Shown: positions 12,083-21,588 of the stretch, one piece after another
Position numbering within the stretch: position 1 is the stretch's first letter
Layout: every line of letters begins with the position of its first letter
Program-made: the position numbers and the translations under genes
NCBI GenBank assembly: GCA_015680685.1
Contig: MNCI01027068.1
Coordinates: 62,001-126,000, forward strand
Origin: Gnetum montanum
Lineage: Eukaryota > Streptophyta > Gnetopsida > Gnetales > Gnetaceae
Reading direction: 5' to 3'
DNA length: 64,000 nucleotides
The notes under the pieces: model-generated
Database searches by the model: none
Told to the model about the DNA's origin: nothing
Seen by the model: only the letters and a program-made list of their open reading frames with translations

Positions 12083-13004
12083 TGATGAGTCATGGTTTAT
12101 CAGGCCCAGTTATTAGAGCCCTATTATCGGAGCCCTAATACAAGTTATGGTTTGTCAGGCCTAGTTATCAGAGCCGCGATATCACATCAGCTGTGATATC
12201 ACGTACATGATATCGCGGCCTGCCTCAATTTCTATAAATAAGAGGCAGCTTTCCTTGTTCTAGGAGTTAGTTTTTAGAGTTAAGTTTTGATTTTAGTTTT
12301 TATTTTTCCTCTCAACCCTTTTCCTCCCAATGTATGCCCACAATGTGATGATTGTAATTGTACAGCATTCTTATTTGAGTGTCACGTACTTGGACACGCA
12401 CATGACCGACAATAAAGATCGAGATTACTTCATCATTGCAGCATTCACTTAGTTTAATTAATCAATTATTTAATTGTTATTTACTTCTTTCTTAGTTAAT
12501 ATCTCTCACTCGTAAACTCCTGTTAAACGTGGAATGAGTACGACTTGATTACGAGAGTGTGACTACTTGGTAACCCAATAGCGTACCCAGGATCTATGCT
12601 TGGTAATCCCAGTGGTAATCGTGCATGAAGTCCAAGATGTGTACTGATAATCAAGGAATGGATGCTCATCGCACTTAGGCTAGTTTAGATTCTCTCATCC
12701 TCTCTCTCCTAGATTAGTGAATATTACTTTCCATTGCCTTCAAGAGTAGCGTTAGATTAGAAACCACATCATACACCTCACTCTGGACTAAACTGTACCG
12801 CCTGAAATTGTCGGTCCCCGGCTGGAACAGGAAACAGAGATTGCGGGATTGCAGGACGAGCACAGATGACCCCACCTTCGCCTCAGGGCGTGTTGGAATG
12901 CATGAAGGTAGGGTACCTTGGGTGGTCCGCACGCAGATCAGACAAGGATTTCCCTGAGCGCCACCGAAGCGTTATACGCTGGGTTATGCGTAAATGGAGC
13001 GTAA

Positions 13005-13275
13005 TCAGTGAAACAGGCACAGAAAGAGTGTAAGTGTAGATGGGCGTGAACGTCGGGTGCAAACAGCGTAAACAAAGGTAGGCACAGCATAAGCGTATAC
13101 AGGCGTGAACAGCGTAAACAGCGTAAACAAGTGTAAAGGGCGTAGGCAGATGCAAACGGTGTAAACAGTGAGTGTACACGGACGCAGACGGAGTGTAAAC
13201 ATAAGCAGGCATAAACGAAGCGTGGGCCAAATTGACGTAAAACTGTAAAAGAACTTGCAACAAGCGTAAACAGTG
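13005..13275. repeat. Degenerate GCGTAAACA-type short repeats
   Basis: Units such as GCGTAAACA and GTGTAAACA recur many times with variable spacing. The minus-strand ORFs rich in Val-Tyr-Thr/Ala here (12883-13263, 13005-13202) are translations of this repeat and not genes. Confidence 0.75.
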
Positions 13276-13559
13276 AATTACAGAGTTAAAATGTTGTGCA
13301 CCGGTCTAACGCAGTTGTGTAGGGACACAAGGTGGACGTAAAGCCCCGGTGGACGGAGGGATGTAGCCGGCTGACACGGTAGGTGGAGCGCGGACTATGC
13401 TCGGCGTACAGGACATCCAGCGTAAGCGTAAGCGTACGGGGGTTTCTGCAGCGTAATTGCTCTGGGTCTGCTCTGGTAAATTTTTGCTGACCTGGTAAAT
13501 GCGGAAAACTGGGCTATTTATAGGGGTAGGGTTACCGGGAAAATCAGACTGGGAGACAC

Positions 13560-14032
13560 GTGGCGTATAGACCGGGCGTTACAATTGAGAAACATGGTAT
13601 ACGCTGGGCGTATACGTTACAAAAGGCCGGCGTATACGCTGGGTCGTAGACTTGGATAGATGCTGGTGTATACGCTAGGGCGTATACGCTGATGGATGCT
13701 GGACGTCGACTTGCTTCAATTCTTGCTTCTGTTGCACCTGTTGAGTGCGTGTGAAGCATGTATGCTAAGCGTCGAGCATATACGCTGGGCGTATACGCTG
13801 GTGAGTGTTGGGCGTATACGTTGAAGGATGTCGACTTGCTTCAATCCTTGCTCTTCGGTGTAATCTTCATGCTGCCATTGGAGATCTTGTCGTCGAACGT
13901 GTGCATCTGCCGTACCTGGGCGTGTACGCTGGAGAGCCAGGCGTAGACGCTGGGCGTAGACGCCGGGTGTAGACGCTAGCACAACACGATTTAAAACTGG
14001 GCGTATACGCTGGGCATATACGCCGGCACAAC
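13560..14032. repeat. GCGTATACGC palindrome array
   Basis: The 10-base palindrome GCGTATACGC, mostly followed by TGG, occurs repeatedly (about 13565-13690, 13777-13822, 13918-14025), alone or as head-to-tail pairs with a 13-base period. On the minus strand it lies upstream of the TATA-like box at 13508-13521, the position of an upstream regulatory module. The VYAQRI-type translations on the minus strand are by-products. Confidence 0.8.
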
Positions 14033-14096
14033 ATTTAGAACCAGATGTTTCGATTTTCAAAATTGTCCTGCGTGACTTCAAATGTAGCCAAAGTCG

Positions 14097-14164
14097 CCTG
14101 TGGGTCATGGGGATCTACTTCTTGTCAGACAGATGCTAAACTCAAAGAATTTTGTGGTGTTTCA
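14097..14164 (+). repeat. 68-bp direct repeat, internal copy
   Basis: Starts CCTGTGGGTCATGG and ends GGTGTTTCA. It is repeated at 15553-15620 with two visible differences. Its last part is also one arm of the adjoining hairpin. Confidence 0.85.
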
Positions 14165-14236
14165 TTGGCCCCTCTTTGTTGACGCTTGGAGGAATCGACC
14201 CGAGAAGCGTCGACAAAGAAGTGCAAAACACCACAA
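14152..14236. repeat. Long imperfect hairpin
   Basis: TTGTGGTGTTT (14152-14162) and TCTTTGTTGACGCTT (14173-14187) pair with AAGCGTCGACAAAGA (14205-14219) and AAAACACCACAA (14225-14236), leaving a 17-base loop and an internal bulge. It could be an old element end meeting its inverted copy, or a structured RNA. Confidence 0.75.
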
Positions 14237-15339
14237 GCAACTTGATAAAAGCCTTGTCCTATGCCACTTAACCAAGCGTCATCGTATTGTGTTCAGTGGT
14301 GAATGGTATTGAAAGGGCGAGATTGGTAACTGGAAGGAGGGAAGGGATCGTGGGGATCGGTGGCTGCCCAAGGGATTATGCTGGGAAAATGGGACGCTCA
14401 GGTGTGTGGCATGCCGGTCCTTGTCGATAGCCATCTTTTGGCAGACTCGGAATTCAAGCATGTGATGTGTGTCCTTTGGTGGAACAGTGCTTTTGGTGAT
14501 TTTTCAAGAGAACCAGTTGTCACTACCAAAGCCACAAGGTGATGTTTTGCATTCTTTGGAGGAACAGCTCCCTTCTTTGGGGAAACTATTAGCAAAGAGC
14601 CAAAGCCATGCGATAGGATGTTTCTTGACTGCTTTTGACATGAGTACGTATTTTTAAGACCGATACCTTCCCGCCTGGGGCTTATATGGGAAGTGCCAAG
14701 GGTCCCATTTTTTTTTTGTTTTTTTTTTGAAGTTTGTCCTTGTACTCATGCACGAATATTGTGTTCTGCATGTTGCGACTGCTGTAACGTTTCACAGTGT
14801 GCGATAGTTCGGTAAACAGATAGTGGGTTTTCGGGGAATGGGAATGTGCGGGTTAACGGTTCGATTTAGTCTTGCCAAGTGGACAAATGGACATTGCCTC
14901 ATCTTGCTGCCTATGATGAAACGCACTCTCATACGAGAACTTCCAAGTGTCATCCTGCAAACACAACTCCAAAGAGACAAGAAAACCATGAGTGAATTAA
15001 TGAGTTTAGATTTAGACAGCTGCAGGTGAACAAAAATATTGGGGCGATTCTGAGTATTGAATGTGAATGTCGACGATGCTGATGAGGGATACAATGATTC
15101 TGATGAATGAATGTGGCTGTGGAATGAGGAGTCGAAGATGAACACGCCAGTTTATAGTCTTAGCGGACTATCATGGGTTAGTTTTGTGTCGTAACCCATC
15201 AGACATTGCCCGTTTAGCGTCACGGCAGACGTTACGTTGCCAGTTTTAAGTCTTAGCGGACCATGAAGCGGCGAGCTAGTTTATAGTCTTAGCGGACTCC
15301 GTAGTGTTAGTTTGAAGTCATAACCCAGGACTGTTCTGT

Positions 15340-15548
15340 GATATCAATTTATAGTCATGATTCCAGGACTAATCTGTGGTATCAGTTTATAGTCGTGATT
15401 CCAGGACTAATCTATGGTATCAGTTTATAGTCATGATTCCAGGACTAATCTGTGGTATCAGTTTATAGTTGTGATTCCAGGACTATTCTGTGGTATCAGT
15501 TTATAGTCATGATTCCAGGACTATTCTGTGGTATCAGTTTATAGTCAT
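15340..15548 (+). repeat. 38-bp tandem array, about five units
   Basis: Units follow the pattern GTATCAGTTTATAGTCATGA then TTCCAGGACTA. Related single motifs (tttatagtcttagcggact) precede it at 15145-15300. Adjacent units differ by only a few bases. There are no unique spacers, so this is a minisatellite and not a CRISPR array. Confidence 0.85.
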
Positions 15549-15552
15549 GTCA

Positions 15553-15620
15553 CCTGTGGGTCATGGGGATTTGCTTCTTGTCAGACAGATGCTAAACTCA
15601 AAGAATTTTGTGGTGTTTCA
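15553..15620 (+). repeat. 68-bp direct repeat, terminal copy
   Basis: Second copy of 14097-14164. It ends at GGTGTTTCA, right at the inferred right border of the insertion (target-like taaaccatac begins at 15621). Confidence 0.85.
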
Positions 15621-15790
15621 TAAACCATACGTGACAAAGATAATACTAGTCCAGGTGGGAAGACAGCGAATCGTGACCTAAGGCTAACTATCTAGATGCC
15701 ACAACTAGTTCATCTGCTGAGTTCGACCGGATCGCACGTGTAACGCTTGTATTCGTATGGTTGAGTGTAGGGGTACCTCGCCACTCATCA

Positions 15791-16890
15791 TTAAGGAAGA
15801 ACATGATGGTAGTAAAAGATACAAGGCGAGGTTAGTGGTTAAGAGTTTCCAATAGAAAAGAGGAATTAACTACACAAAAAATTTCTCTTCTGTAGTAAAG
15901 TTGACTACCATTAGATTAGTGCTGAGTAATGTGACTACTAATGATTTGCATCTAGAGTAGTTAGATGTCAAAATCTCTTTCTTGCATGGTAACCCAAATT
16001 CTATTTTTTGGTTGCTATCATTCCTTTGTATTCCTTGGATGTTGAAGGATTGATCGTTATAGAAGTTGAAGGGTCAATTGTTACAGAAGTTGAAGTGTTA
16101 TCCATTACAGAAGTTGAAGGGTTGACCATTATAGAAGTTGAAGTGTCAGCTATTACAAAAGTTGAAGTGTTAGTCATTACAAAATTTGAAGGGTTGATCA
16201 TTATAGAAGTTGAAGGGTCAAAAGTTGAAGGGATGCTATTTTCTCTCCCTTTTATTTGAAAGTTTGATGTATGTTATGATCTCTACTAGACCCAACATAG
16301 CACATGCAATGGAAGTTGTTAGCAGGTTCATGTTCAATCCAGGAAAGGAGCATTGGGAAGCTGTAAAGTGGCCCTTGAGATATCTAAAAAGAACTTCAAG
16401 TAAGACACTTTGTTTTAAAAGGAGTAACATTATTCTCCAGGGTTTTTTTGATGCAGATTTGGGAGGTGATTTGAACTGCATGAAGAGCACCACTGGTTAT
16501 ACTTTCATTGTGGATAGTACTGTTGTGAGTTGGATGTCTCGACTTTAGAAGAGCATTGCCCTCTTAATCACAAAAGTAGAATATATGGCTATCTTAGAAG
16601 CTAGAAAGAAGATGATTTGGTTGAAGGATCTTCTAAAAGAGTTGGGTAAGACATAGGACAACAACGAGCTTTTTAGTGTTAGTCAGAGTGCCATACATCT
16701 AGCTAGAGATCTAGTTTTTCATTCCAGATCTAAACATATTTAGTTGAGATATCATCATATTCGTGGGTTGATAGATGATGGGACATTACTGTTGAGGAAG
16801 ATTCCTCCTATAGACATGTTGACCAAGGTGGTCACCACTGCTAACCTAAGGCTCTACATGACCTTAGCAACCATTCATGGTTAGCAATGA
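15791..16890 (+). pseudogene. Ty1/copia RT remnant and RNase H (element H, 3' part)
   Basis: Continues the RT frame cut by element B: KEEHDGSKRYKARLVV (15794-15841), the TTIRLVLS segment and DVKISFLHGN (15965-15995). The RT core that should carry the YxDD active site is missing and replaced by a 24-base minisatellite. Coding resumes with STRPNIAHAMEVVSRFM (16287-16335) and the RNase H-like end: KSTTGYTF (16480-16505), VEYMA (about 16580), and IHLARDLVFHSRSKHI (16693-16742). The pol end is LYMTLATIHG near 16880. Several stops interrupt it. Confidence 0.87.
16029..16222 (+). repeat. 24-bp coding minisatellite in place of the RT core
   Basis: About eight units of the type AAGTTGAAGGGTCAATTGTT plus acag. 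Because 24 is a multiple of three it stays open and encodes an 8-residue repeat of the form EVEGSIVT on the plus strand, and a Ser/Thr-rich repeat on the minus strand. It sits exactly where the copia RT palm should be. Confidence 0.85.
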
Positions 16891-16978
16891 GTAGGCGTTG
16901 CACTAGGAGTTGATGGTGTACATGGGAAAAGCAAGGTTGTAAGAGTTTTTTTCTTAGATCAATCTCCAAGTGGGAGAT

Positions 16979-17229
16979 TGTTGGAGTCATGTGGCGACTA
17001 ATCTAGATTATTTGGTCATGGGCCAGTTTTTGTTATGGATGATTTCTTGATGCATATTTATGTAATGTTTTAAAACTTTCTTGTAACTGTAATATGCAAA
17101 ATATATAGTAAAACTCTAGTGTGGCTGTGAATTAGATAGGCGATCTTGCTGAACCACGAAAATTCTGTGTGTTCTATGTGTGCTTGTTTTTCCTATTTTT
17201 ATTTTTTTCACTTGATTCATTTCCTAACA
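16979..17229 (+). repeat. 3' LTR of copia element H
   Basis: The purine stretch AAGTGGGAGAT directly precedes TGTTGGAGTCATG, and the block ends TTCCTAACA, so the LTR is TGTT...AACA and 251 bp long, the usual size for copia. No matching 5' LTR exists in the window. Confidence 0.8.
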
Positions 17230-17437
17230 GTCACCTAAGGTTCCATGGTAACATTGTTAACTAAGTAGTTGATTATAGAGATCTCAAATTATCAATTTAT
17301 ATGTTCATCCATCTCATTGATAAAGGTAGCATGATGATGACGAATAAGCTAAAAACTTTACAATTAGGTTAATCAATTAGTTTTTAAAAGCTTCTTCATC
17401 TTACTATAATTCTTTGTAAAATGTTACATTTATCTTC

Positions 17438-17474
17438 TGATGAGTGGCGAGGTACCCCTACACTCAACCATACG
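17438..17474. repeat. 37-bp fragment of the A-E family LTR end, cut at an N
   Basis: TGATGAGTGGCGAGGTACCC and the following bases match the LTR ends at 2562, 46433 and 52538. The match stops dead at the single N at 17475, and the right side is unrelated. Either a truncated LTR or a scaffolding join. Confidence 0.7.
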
Positions 17475-19639
17475 NCTTCCTATCATTATTTTTGATTTGA
17501 TGCAAATTTTGTCTTGGTTAAGAAGCTCATTACTAGTTAAGTAGATTTTTTCAAAGAAAATAAATAATTATGGTCATAAAGATGATTAATAAATGAAATT
17601 GACGTTGTCACAAAATATAAAAAATTATGATTATGGTAATAGTCCTTGTTCAAGAGAGAGCTTGACTTTATAATGGGTATTATTGGTATGTAATAGCAAT
17701 AATGTACAAGGAATTTATTGTGGGTATACTAACAAAAACCTAACAAGAAATTTCAAGCTTAACAGAGGCCATGGTAAGAAAAATAAAAAGCAAAAAAATT
17801 TCTTGACCAATTAATAGATATATATCAAAAATATATAGCTAAACTAGTTTAAATGATCAAGAGATTTAACCATTAATCTTAAACACAATTATATATGGTT
17901 CATTAAAAAACAAAACTTTAAATTTAAAATTTCAATTAAAAAATTTTATCCATACTTAATATAATTAATAGTTTACTAAGATAAAAAAAAACATAAAACA
18001 TAAAAGAAAGGGAAAATTGACCACCACCCAGAAAGCATACTATAGTATTGGCAAAAACTCATTTAGCTTTTCCAAGATTAAAATTAAAGTTTTTAAAAAA
18101 TTCTTTAAATTTGTAAAAATTACTTTAATTTTTTCATGAAAATGTAATATCTATCTAATAAATCCTAAAATCTTAAGAATTAAATAAGCTTAAGTTTCAG
18201 TGTCAATTTGATATTACGAGGATCTTTCGCCATTCTTGTGGAAATTACCGAACAGAGGCAACCTCGTGATAGATTTTGCCGAGAAGAGCGGTTTTTTAAC
18301 GACACCAGCCATGCCATGGACGGCCATAATCTGCTGTTACTGCTGCTGTTCGTTGCTTATAAATTGCCACTGCCCATTTTTGCTTAGAATTTAGTACCAT
18401 GGTTCAGCAAGATTTTTCCTTGGAAGTTTGTGGACGGAGCTCATTCATTTTTCACAATAATTGTTAACATTTTGTTACAAGGCCCTCAGTCATTTTTTAT
18501 AATAATTGTTAATATGTTGTTATGTTTCACACTTTTATTCTGAGAGAAAAAAGGAAAAAGAAAAAAGAGAGTACAACTGTTATGTTTCTAATTTTGCATA
18601 ATCCCCAATGATAATGAATATCAAGTACCATGTTTGTATTTGCAATTTTCTATTCCAACAGCTTTACATTCAAGGATCAGTAAACTTTAGTTTAAAAATT
18701 TTCAACCTAAGACCGTTATTATCATCATCATCGGAAACGGTTGATAAAGAATCATTTACCAATCGGAATAGCTTTGTAATAGAAGCCTTAATCGTTCATA
18801 TCAACCCGCTGAATGAGCAGGGGTTATCCTACCAACCTAATTTATCTTGCCAAATAAAAAAAATTATTACCAAAAATGTACACACGGTGCTTACCTGGGT
18901 CAAGCAAGTCACCCATGATTTCGCAGCTGTAGTCCTTTTCCTTGATGTCATCGATTCCCTACTTCACTATTCCCAGCAACTTTATCAATCCGTCCACCAT
19001 TCTCATTACTGAGGCGTCTACGCTGGTTGCAGTCGCAATTTCTACTATTACTGAACCACACGGGTCTGTGTTGATGATACGATAAATTGAACCAAGGGCT
19101 TAGCAGCGAGGAGAAAAAGGATTATTGAAATAAAATGAAATGAAATTGAAGCTACATCGAAAAATCTATAAGATTTATTGGACACAAATAATTACATTTT
19201 CATGAAAAATATAAAAAATAAGAGTAGATTCTATATATTGACCAAACATTATTAGGGACAGTAAAAACAAATGATACAAGTTTTTTGTTGGAGCATTATA
19301 AAGCTGTGTTAAATAGGTAGCCAAGAAAAAAAAATATATGTAATTCATCTTCTGACATACACAACCTGGAGTTAAATATATCTTTCACTTTTAAGATGAT
19401 GAGAATTCAATTGAAGCTTGCTTGCAGGATTCTGGATACTTGATTATTCAAGGGCAAATGAATAAATCACAGCAGGTGTGCTGATATGAATGACAATGTG
19501 AATGCTAGGTTTTCATAAATTCCTGGATCACAACATTGCTTATTCCTCTAATATATGTAGTGTCGACTGTGAAACCATGCTAAAATCTATGGATTAGTTC
19601 TTTTTCAGAACTGAATGTTACCAGAAGAGATAAACAAAG
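17475..19639. other. AT-rich intergenic DNA with possible degraded host exons
   Basis: Mostly very AT-rich with no long frame. On the minus strand a possible exon at 19095-18895 reads through ALGSIYRIINTDPCGS to GDLLDP with one internal TAG, and ends at a good donor (CCAG then GTAAGCAC). A second minus-strand start near 18335 reads MAGVVKKPLFSAKS, resembling a targeting peptide. I do not recognise either. The plus ORF 18608-19012 overlaps them and is likely spurious. Confidence 0.3.
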
Positions 19640-20710
19640 GATTGAAAATTGGATTGGATCCACAAATTGGCAGCCTTTTTTCATAAATCGGATTGAAAAA
19701 ATCTGAATAAACCCATGTAAGAATAAGATTAAAATCGTCAATATTAGCAAAATAAAGCAGTTATATTTATCCATGTTGGTAGCTGTAATCTCCAATTTTT
19801 TTTTTTCATCTAATAGCTCAGTTAGAGTGGAAAATCAAATATAGAAATTTTAGTCCTAAGTTGGCATCAGATTAGTAATAAACAATATAATAAACTTAAA
19901 AAATCAAAAAAATATAACCATATTATTAGATTAAATATCTGATCCGATTTTGAATGGGCTTCAATGTTGCATTGTGCCTCTCTGATGAATCTTAGATTTC
20001 TTAAACTAGAAGAGATATATTGCACAGTACCTTTTCAAAGTTACTAGAAGAGATATATTGCACACCACTTACACCACAGACATTAGAGATGAACTTGGAG
20101 TGATTTTTATTTTGCACAACTTACCCTATCTACATCACTATTCTACTAAACTTACTAAAAATTATTGAGACAAGACTGAAATGATGATGTCAAAACCTAC
20201 CATGACCTTCCTATTTATTCATTCTTTGGATGTCTAAACCAACCAGCATTATTATGACCTTTCTATTTATTCATTCATTGTTTCACCTTAATTGAATACC
20301 TAGCCAACCGAACTGTGAAAACTCATAGATTGAGAAATCTGCAATTAATGGCAAGATCTGCCATAAATCGCAAGGCAACATTGAAGTCAATTCAAAATCT
20401 GGATCCTATATTTGATCTAATAAATAGTGCTATATTTTTATTGATTTTTTAAGTTTAAAATATTGTTTATCGCTCGGATGCCAGCCAAAAACTAAATTTT
20501 CTATATTTGATTTTCCACTCTAACTGAGCTCTTAAAGATGAAAAAAATGCAAAATGCCGGTACTAACATGAGGGCATATAAGTGCTGTCTTTTATACATA
20601 TTGACTATTTTAATTGGATTTTACAGCGATTTATTTTGATTTTCCCGATCCCAGTTATAAAAAACGTTGCAGATTTTCCAATCTGATCCGATTTTTCAAT
20701 CTATGAAATC
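19640..20710. repeat. Long inverted repeat of about 1 kb
   Basis: The left arm (about 19640-19975) and right arm (about 20350-20710) are inverted copies. Easily checked segments are gctcagttagagtgg (19817-19831) and its complement ccactctaactgagc (20515-20529), followed in both arms by an aaatcaaatatagaaa block. The arms carry scattered differences, and the spacer is about 370 bp. Probably a non-autonomous DNA transposon with long inverted termini or an inverted pair of repeats. I could not fix outer ends or a target duplication. Confidence 0.75.
20006..20070 (+). repeat. Short tandem duplication in the inverted-repeat spacer
   Basis: The block ACTAGAAGAGATATATTGCA occurs twice (about 20005 and 20043). 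A second pair, gacctTcctatttattcatt, lies near 20202 and 20259. Confidence 0.7.
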
Positions 20711-21326
20711 TATGAGAAAACCAACGCCAAGGATTTATGCCAGTGCGCGGGCTATCAAAATCAAGGAGAACTAACAAGCTCAACGAGTCTGAAATGGTCA
20801 TTTAAGCCATTTAGTTTATTGCAAGTTAATTATAAAAATAAAAAATAAAAATTTTGAAGCTTTTTTATAATTATAAGTATCATTTCGATTCCACCACCAT
20901 TGATGTAGCCGTGGCCTCTGATATTGTTGACATGGACGTGCACGTTGGCGTTTACGTGTCTACTACAATGATCGACTCCATTTACAAACAATTCTTTAAG
21001 ATAGATGGAGTGCAACTGTTACGTCAGCGAATTTTCTTTTAAATAAATGCAATGCAACGTAATGTGATAGATACTAATCACCATCCGTTGTTGCATAAGA
21101 ATAACATATATTTTTCATGCACATGTTAACTAAAACAGATAAGATTTTGATTTAAATTATTGTAAATTGGAAGGTTGTTCAAGTGAATTAATTGTTAACA
21201 ACTGTCATTAAACCATTCAAGTATTGAACCGTCCAAGTAAATATGCAATGAGATTGGTACATAACAAAGCATGCTCGTTTCCCAACTCCGCAGAGCCAAC
21301 CTTCAACTTCAAATAGTTTGTCGTAT
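20711..21326. other. Intergenic, no gene seen
   Basis: Short overlapping frames on both strands at 20830-21042 show no domain, splice pattern or repeat match. I see no supported feature. Confidence 0.4.
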
Positions 21327-21469
21327 TGTTAAATTATTGATGTTCCAACGTAAACGGAGTAAACTAAGAAAGAATCTAGATTATACAAGTTGTGCTATTT
21401 TCCATTGATGTATTTGCCTATTTTTGTCTTCTTTTTTTTTTTAGCTTTTATCTGAGGTTAGCTATGACA
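21327..21469 (+). repeat. 5' LTR remnant of element G
   Basis: Starts TGTTAAATTATTG and ends TGAGGTTAGCTATGACA directly before the primer site. The 3' LTR starts TGTTAAATGTG and ends TGAGGCTAGTAGTGCACA, and both share a TTGATGTATTT block. Internal parts are missing or diverged. Confidence 0.6.
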
Positions 21470-21482
21470 GTGGTATCGGAGC
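21470..21482 (+). promoter_or_regulatory. Primer-binding site (initiator tRNA-Met type) of element G
   Basis: TGGTATCGGAGC (21471-21482) differs at one position from the usual copia primer site TGGTATCAGAGC, complementary to the 3' end of initiator tRNA-Met. It lies one base after the 5' LTR end. Confidence 0.85.
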
Positions 21483-21485
21483 TTG

Positions 21486-21588
21486 GTTTAGGAGGCTAGA
21501 GAGAAAGCCTAGTTTAGGAGGCTAGAGAGAAAAGCACAGTAGTGCACCCACTTTAGGAGGTTAGAGAGAAGAGCACAGTAGTGCATAA
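21486..21588 (+). repeat. Threefold repeat in the leader of element G
   Basis: The block TTTAGGAGGCTAGAGAGAA occurs three times (near 21488, 21514 and 21551), the last two followed by AGCACAGTAGTGCA, which is itself an inverted repeat. It fills the space between primer site and gag start. Confidence 0.8.

Larger units (their letters stand above)
12798..15629. mobile_element. Unclassified 2.8-kb GC-rich insertion inside the B 3' LTR
   Basis: Both borders can be placed because the interrupted LTR is known from other copies. The left flank reads taaactgtac and the right flank taaaccatac, an imperfect 10-base duplication (8 of 10). That size would suit a Mutator-like transposon, but I see no long terminal inverted repeat. 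The segment is GC-rich and CpG-rich against its AT-rich surroundings. It contains GCGTATACGC palindrome arrays, a long hairpin, a 68-bp direct repeat ending exactly at its right border, and a 38-bp tandem array. On the minus strand CCCTATAAATAGCC (13508-13521) looks like a TATA box. No transposase or Gag/Pol domain is found. Confidence 0.6.
7219..15790 (+). mobile_element. Element B: complete-ended Ty3 LTR retrotransposon lacking pol
   Basis: The perfect five-base duplication ttaag lies at 7214-7218 and 15791-15795, and removing B rejoins the copia RT frame of H. The 5' LTR starts at 7219 and the 3' LTR at 12083, both with TGATGAGTCATGG. The interior carries gag (8091-9109), a degenerate Pro-rich tail, a polypurine-like block, about 2 kb of non-coding DNA and the polypurine tract. 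No protease, RT, RNase H or integrase is visible. The end of the 5' LTR and the primer site fall in the gap 7745-7969. The 3' LTR is itself interrupted (12798-15629). Confidence 0.9.
12083..15790 (+). repeat. 3' LTR of element B, split by an insertion
   Basis: The LTR proper is 12083-12797 plus 15630-15790. The two parts align end to end with the reverse complement of the solo LTR 2562-3399, whose sequence runs uninterrupted through actctggactaaa to tactagtcc. It has a GATATC-type array (12178-12218), TATAAATAAGAGG (12232-12244) and AATAAAG near 12411, and ends GGGGTACCTCGCCACTCATCA. Confidence 0.88.

Noticed and set aside
12883-13759. Minus-strand ORFs rich in Val-Tyr-Ala/Thr
   Set aside because: They are translations of GCGTAAACA and GCGTATACGC repeats, overlapping in several frames, with no start context or domain.
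15340-15548. Regularly spaced 38-bp repeats resembling a CRISPR array
   Set aside because: The units are contiguous without unique spacers, in a plant nuclear retroelement. It is a minisatellite.
12798-15629. Assignment as a Mutator-like transposon
   Set aside because: The duplication is only 8 of 10 and no long inverted termini or transposase are visible, so I leave it unclassified.
18608-19012. 134-codon plus-strand ORF
   Set aside because: No domain, AT-driven composition, and antisense to a better exon-like frame on the minus strand.
20830-21042. Antisense ORF pair at 20830-21015 and 20854-21042
   Set aside because: Short, no motif, both strands open by composition.
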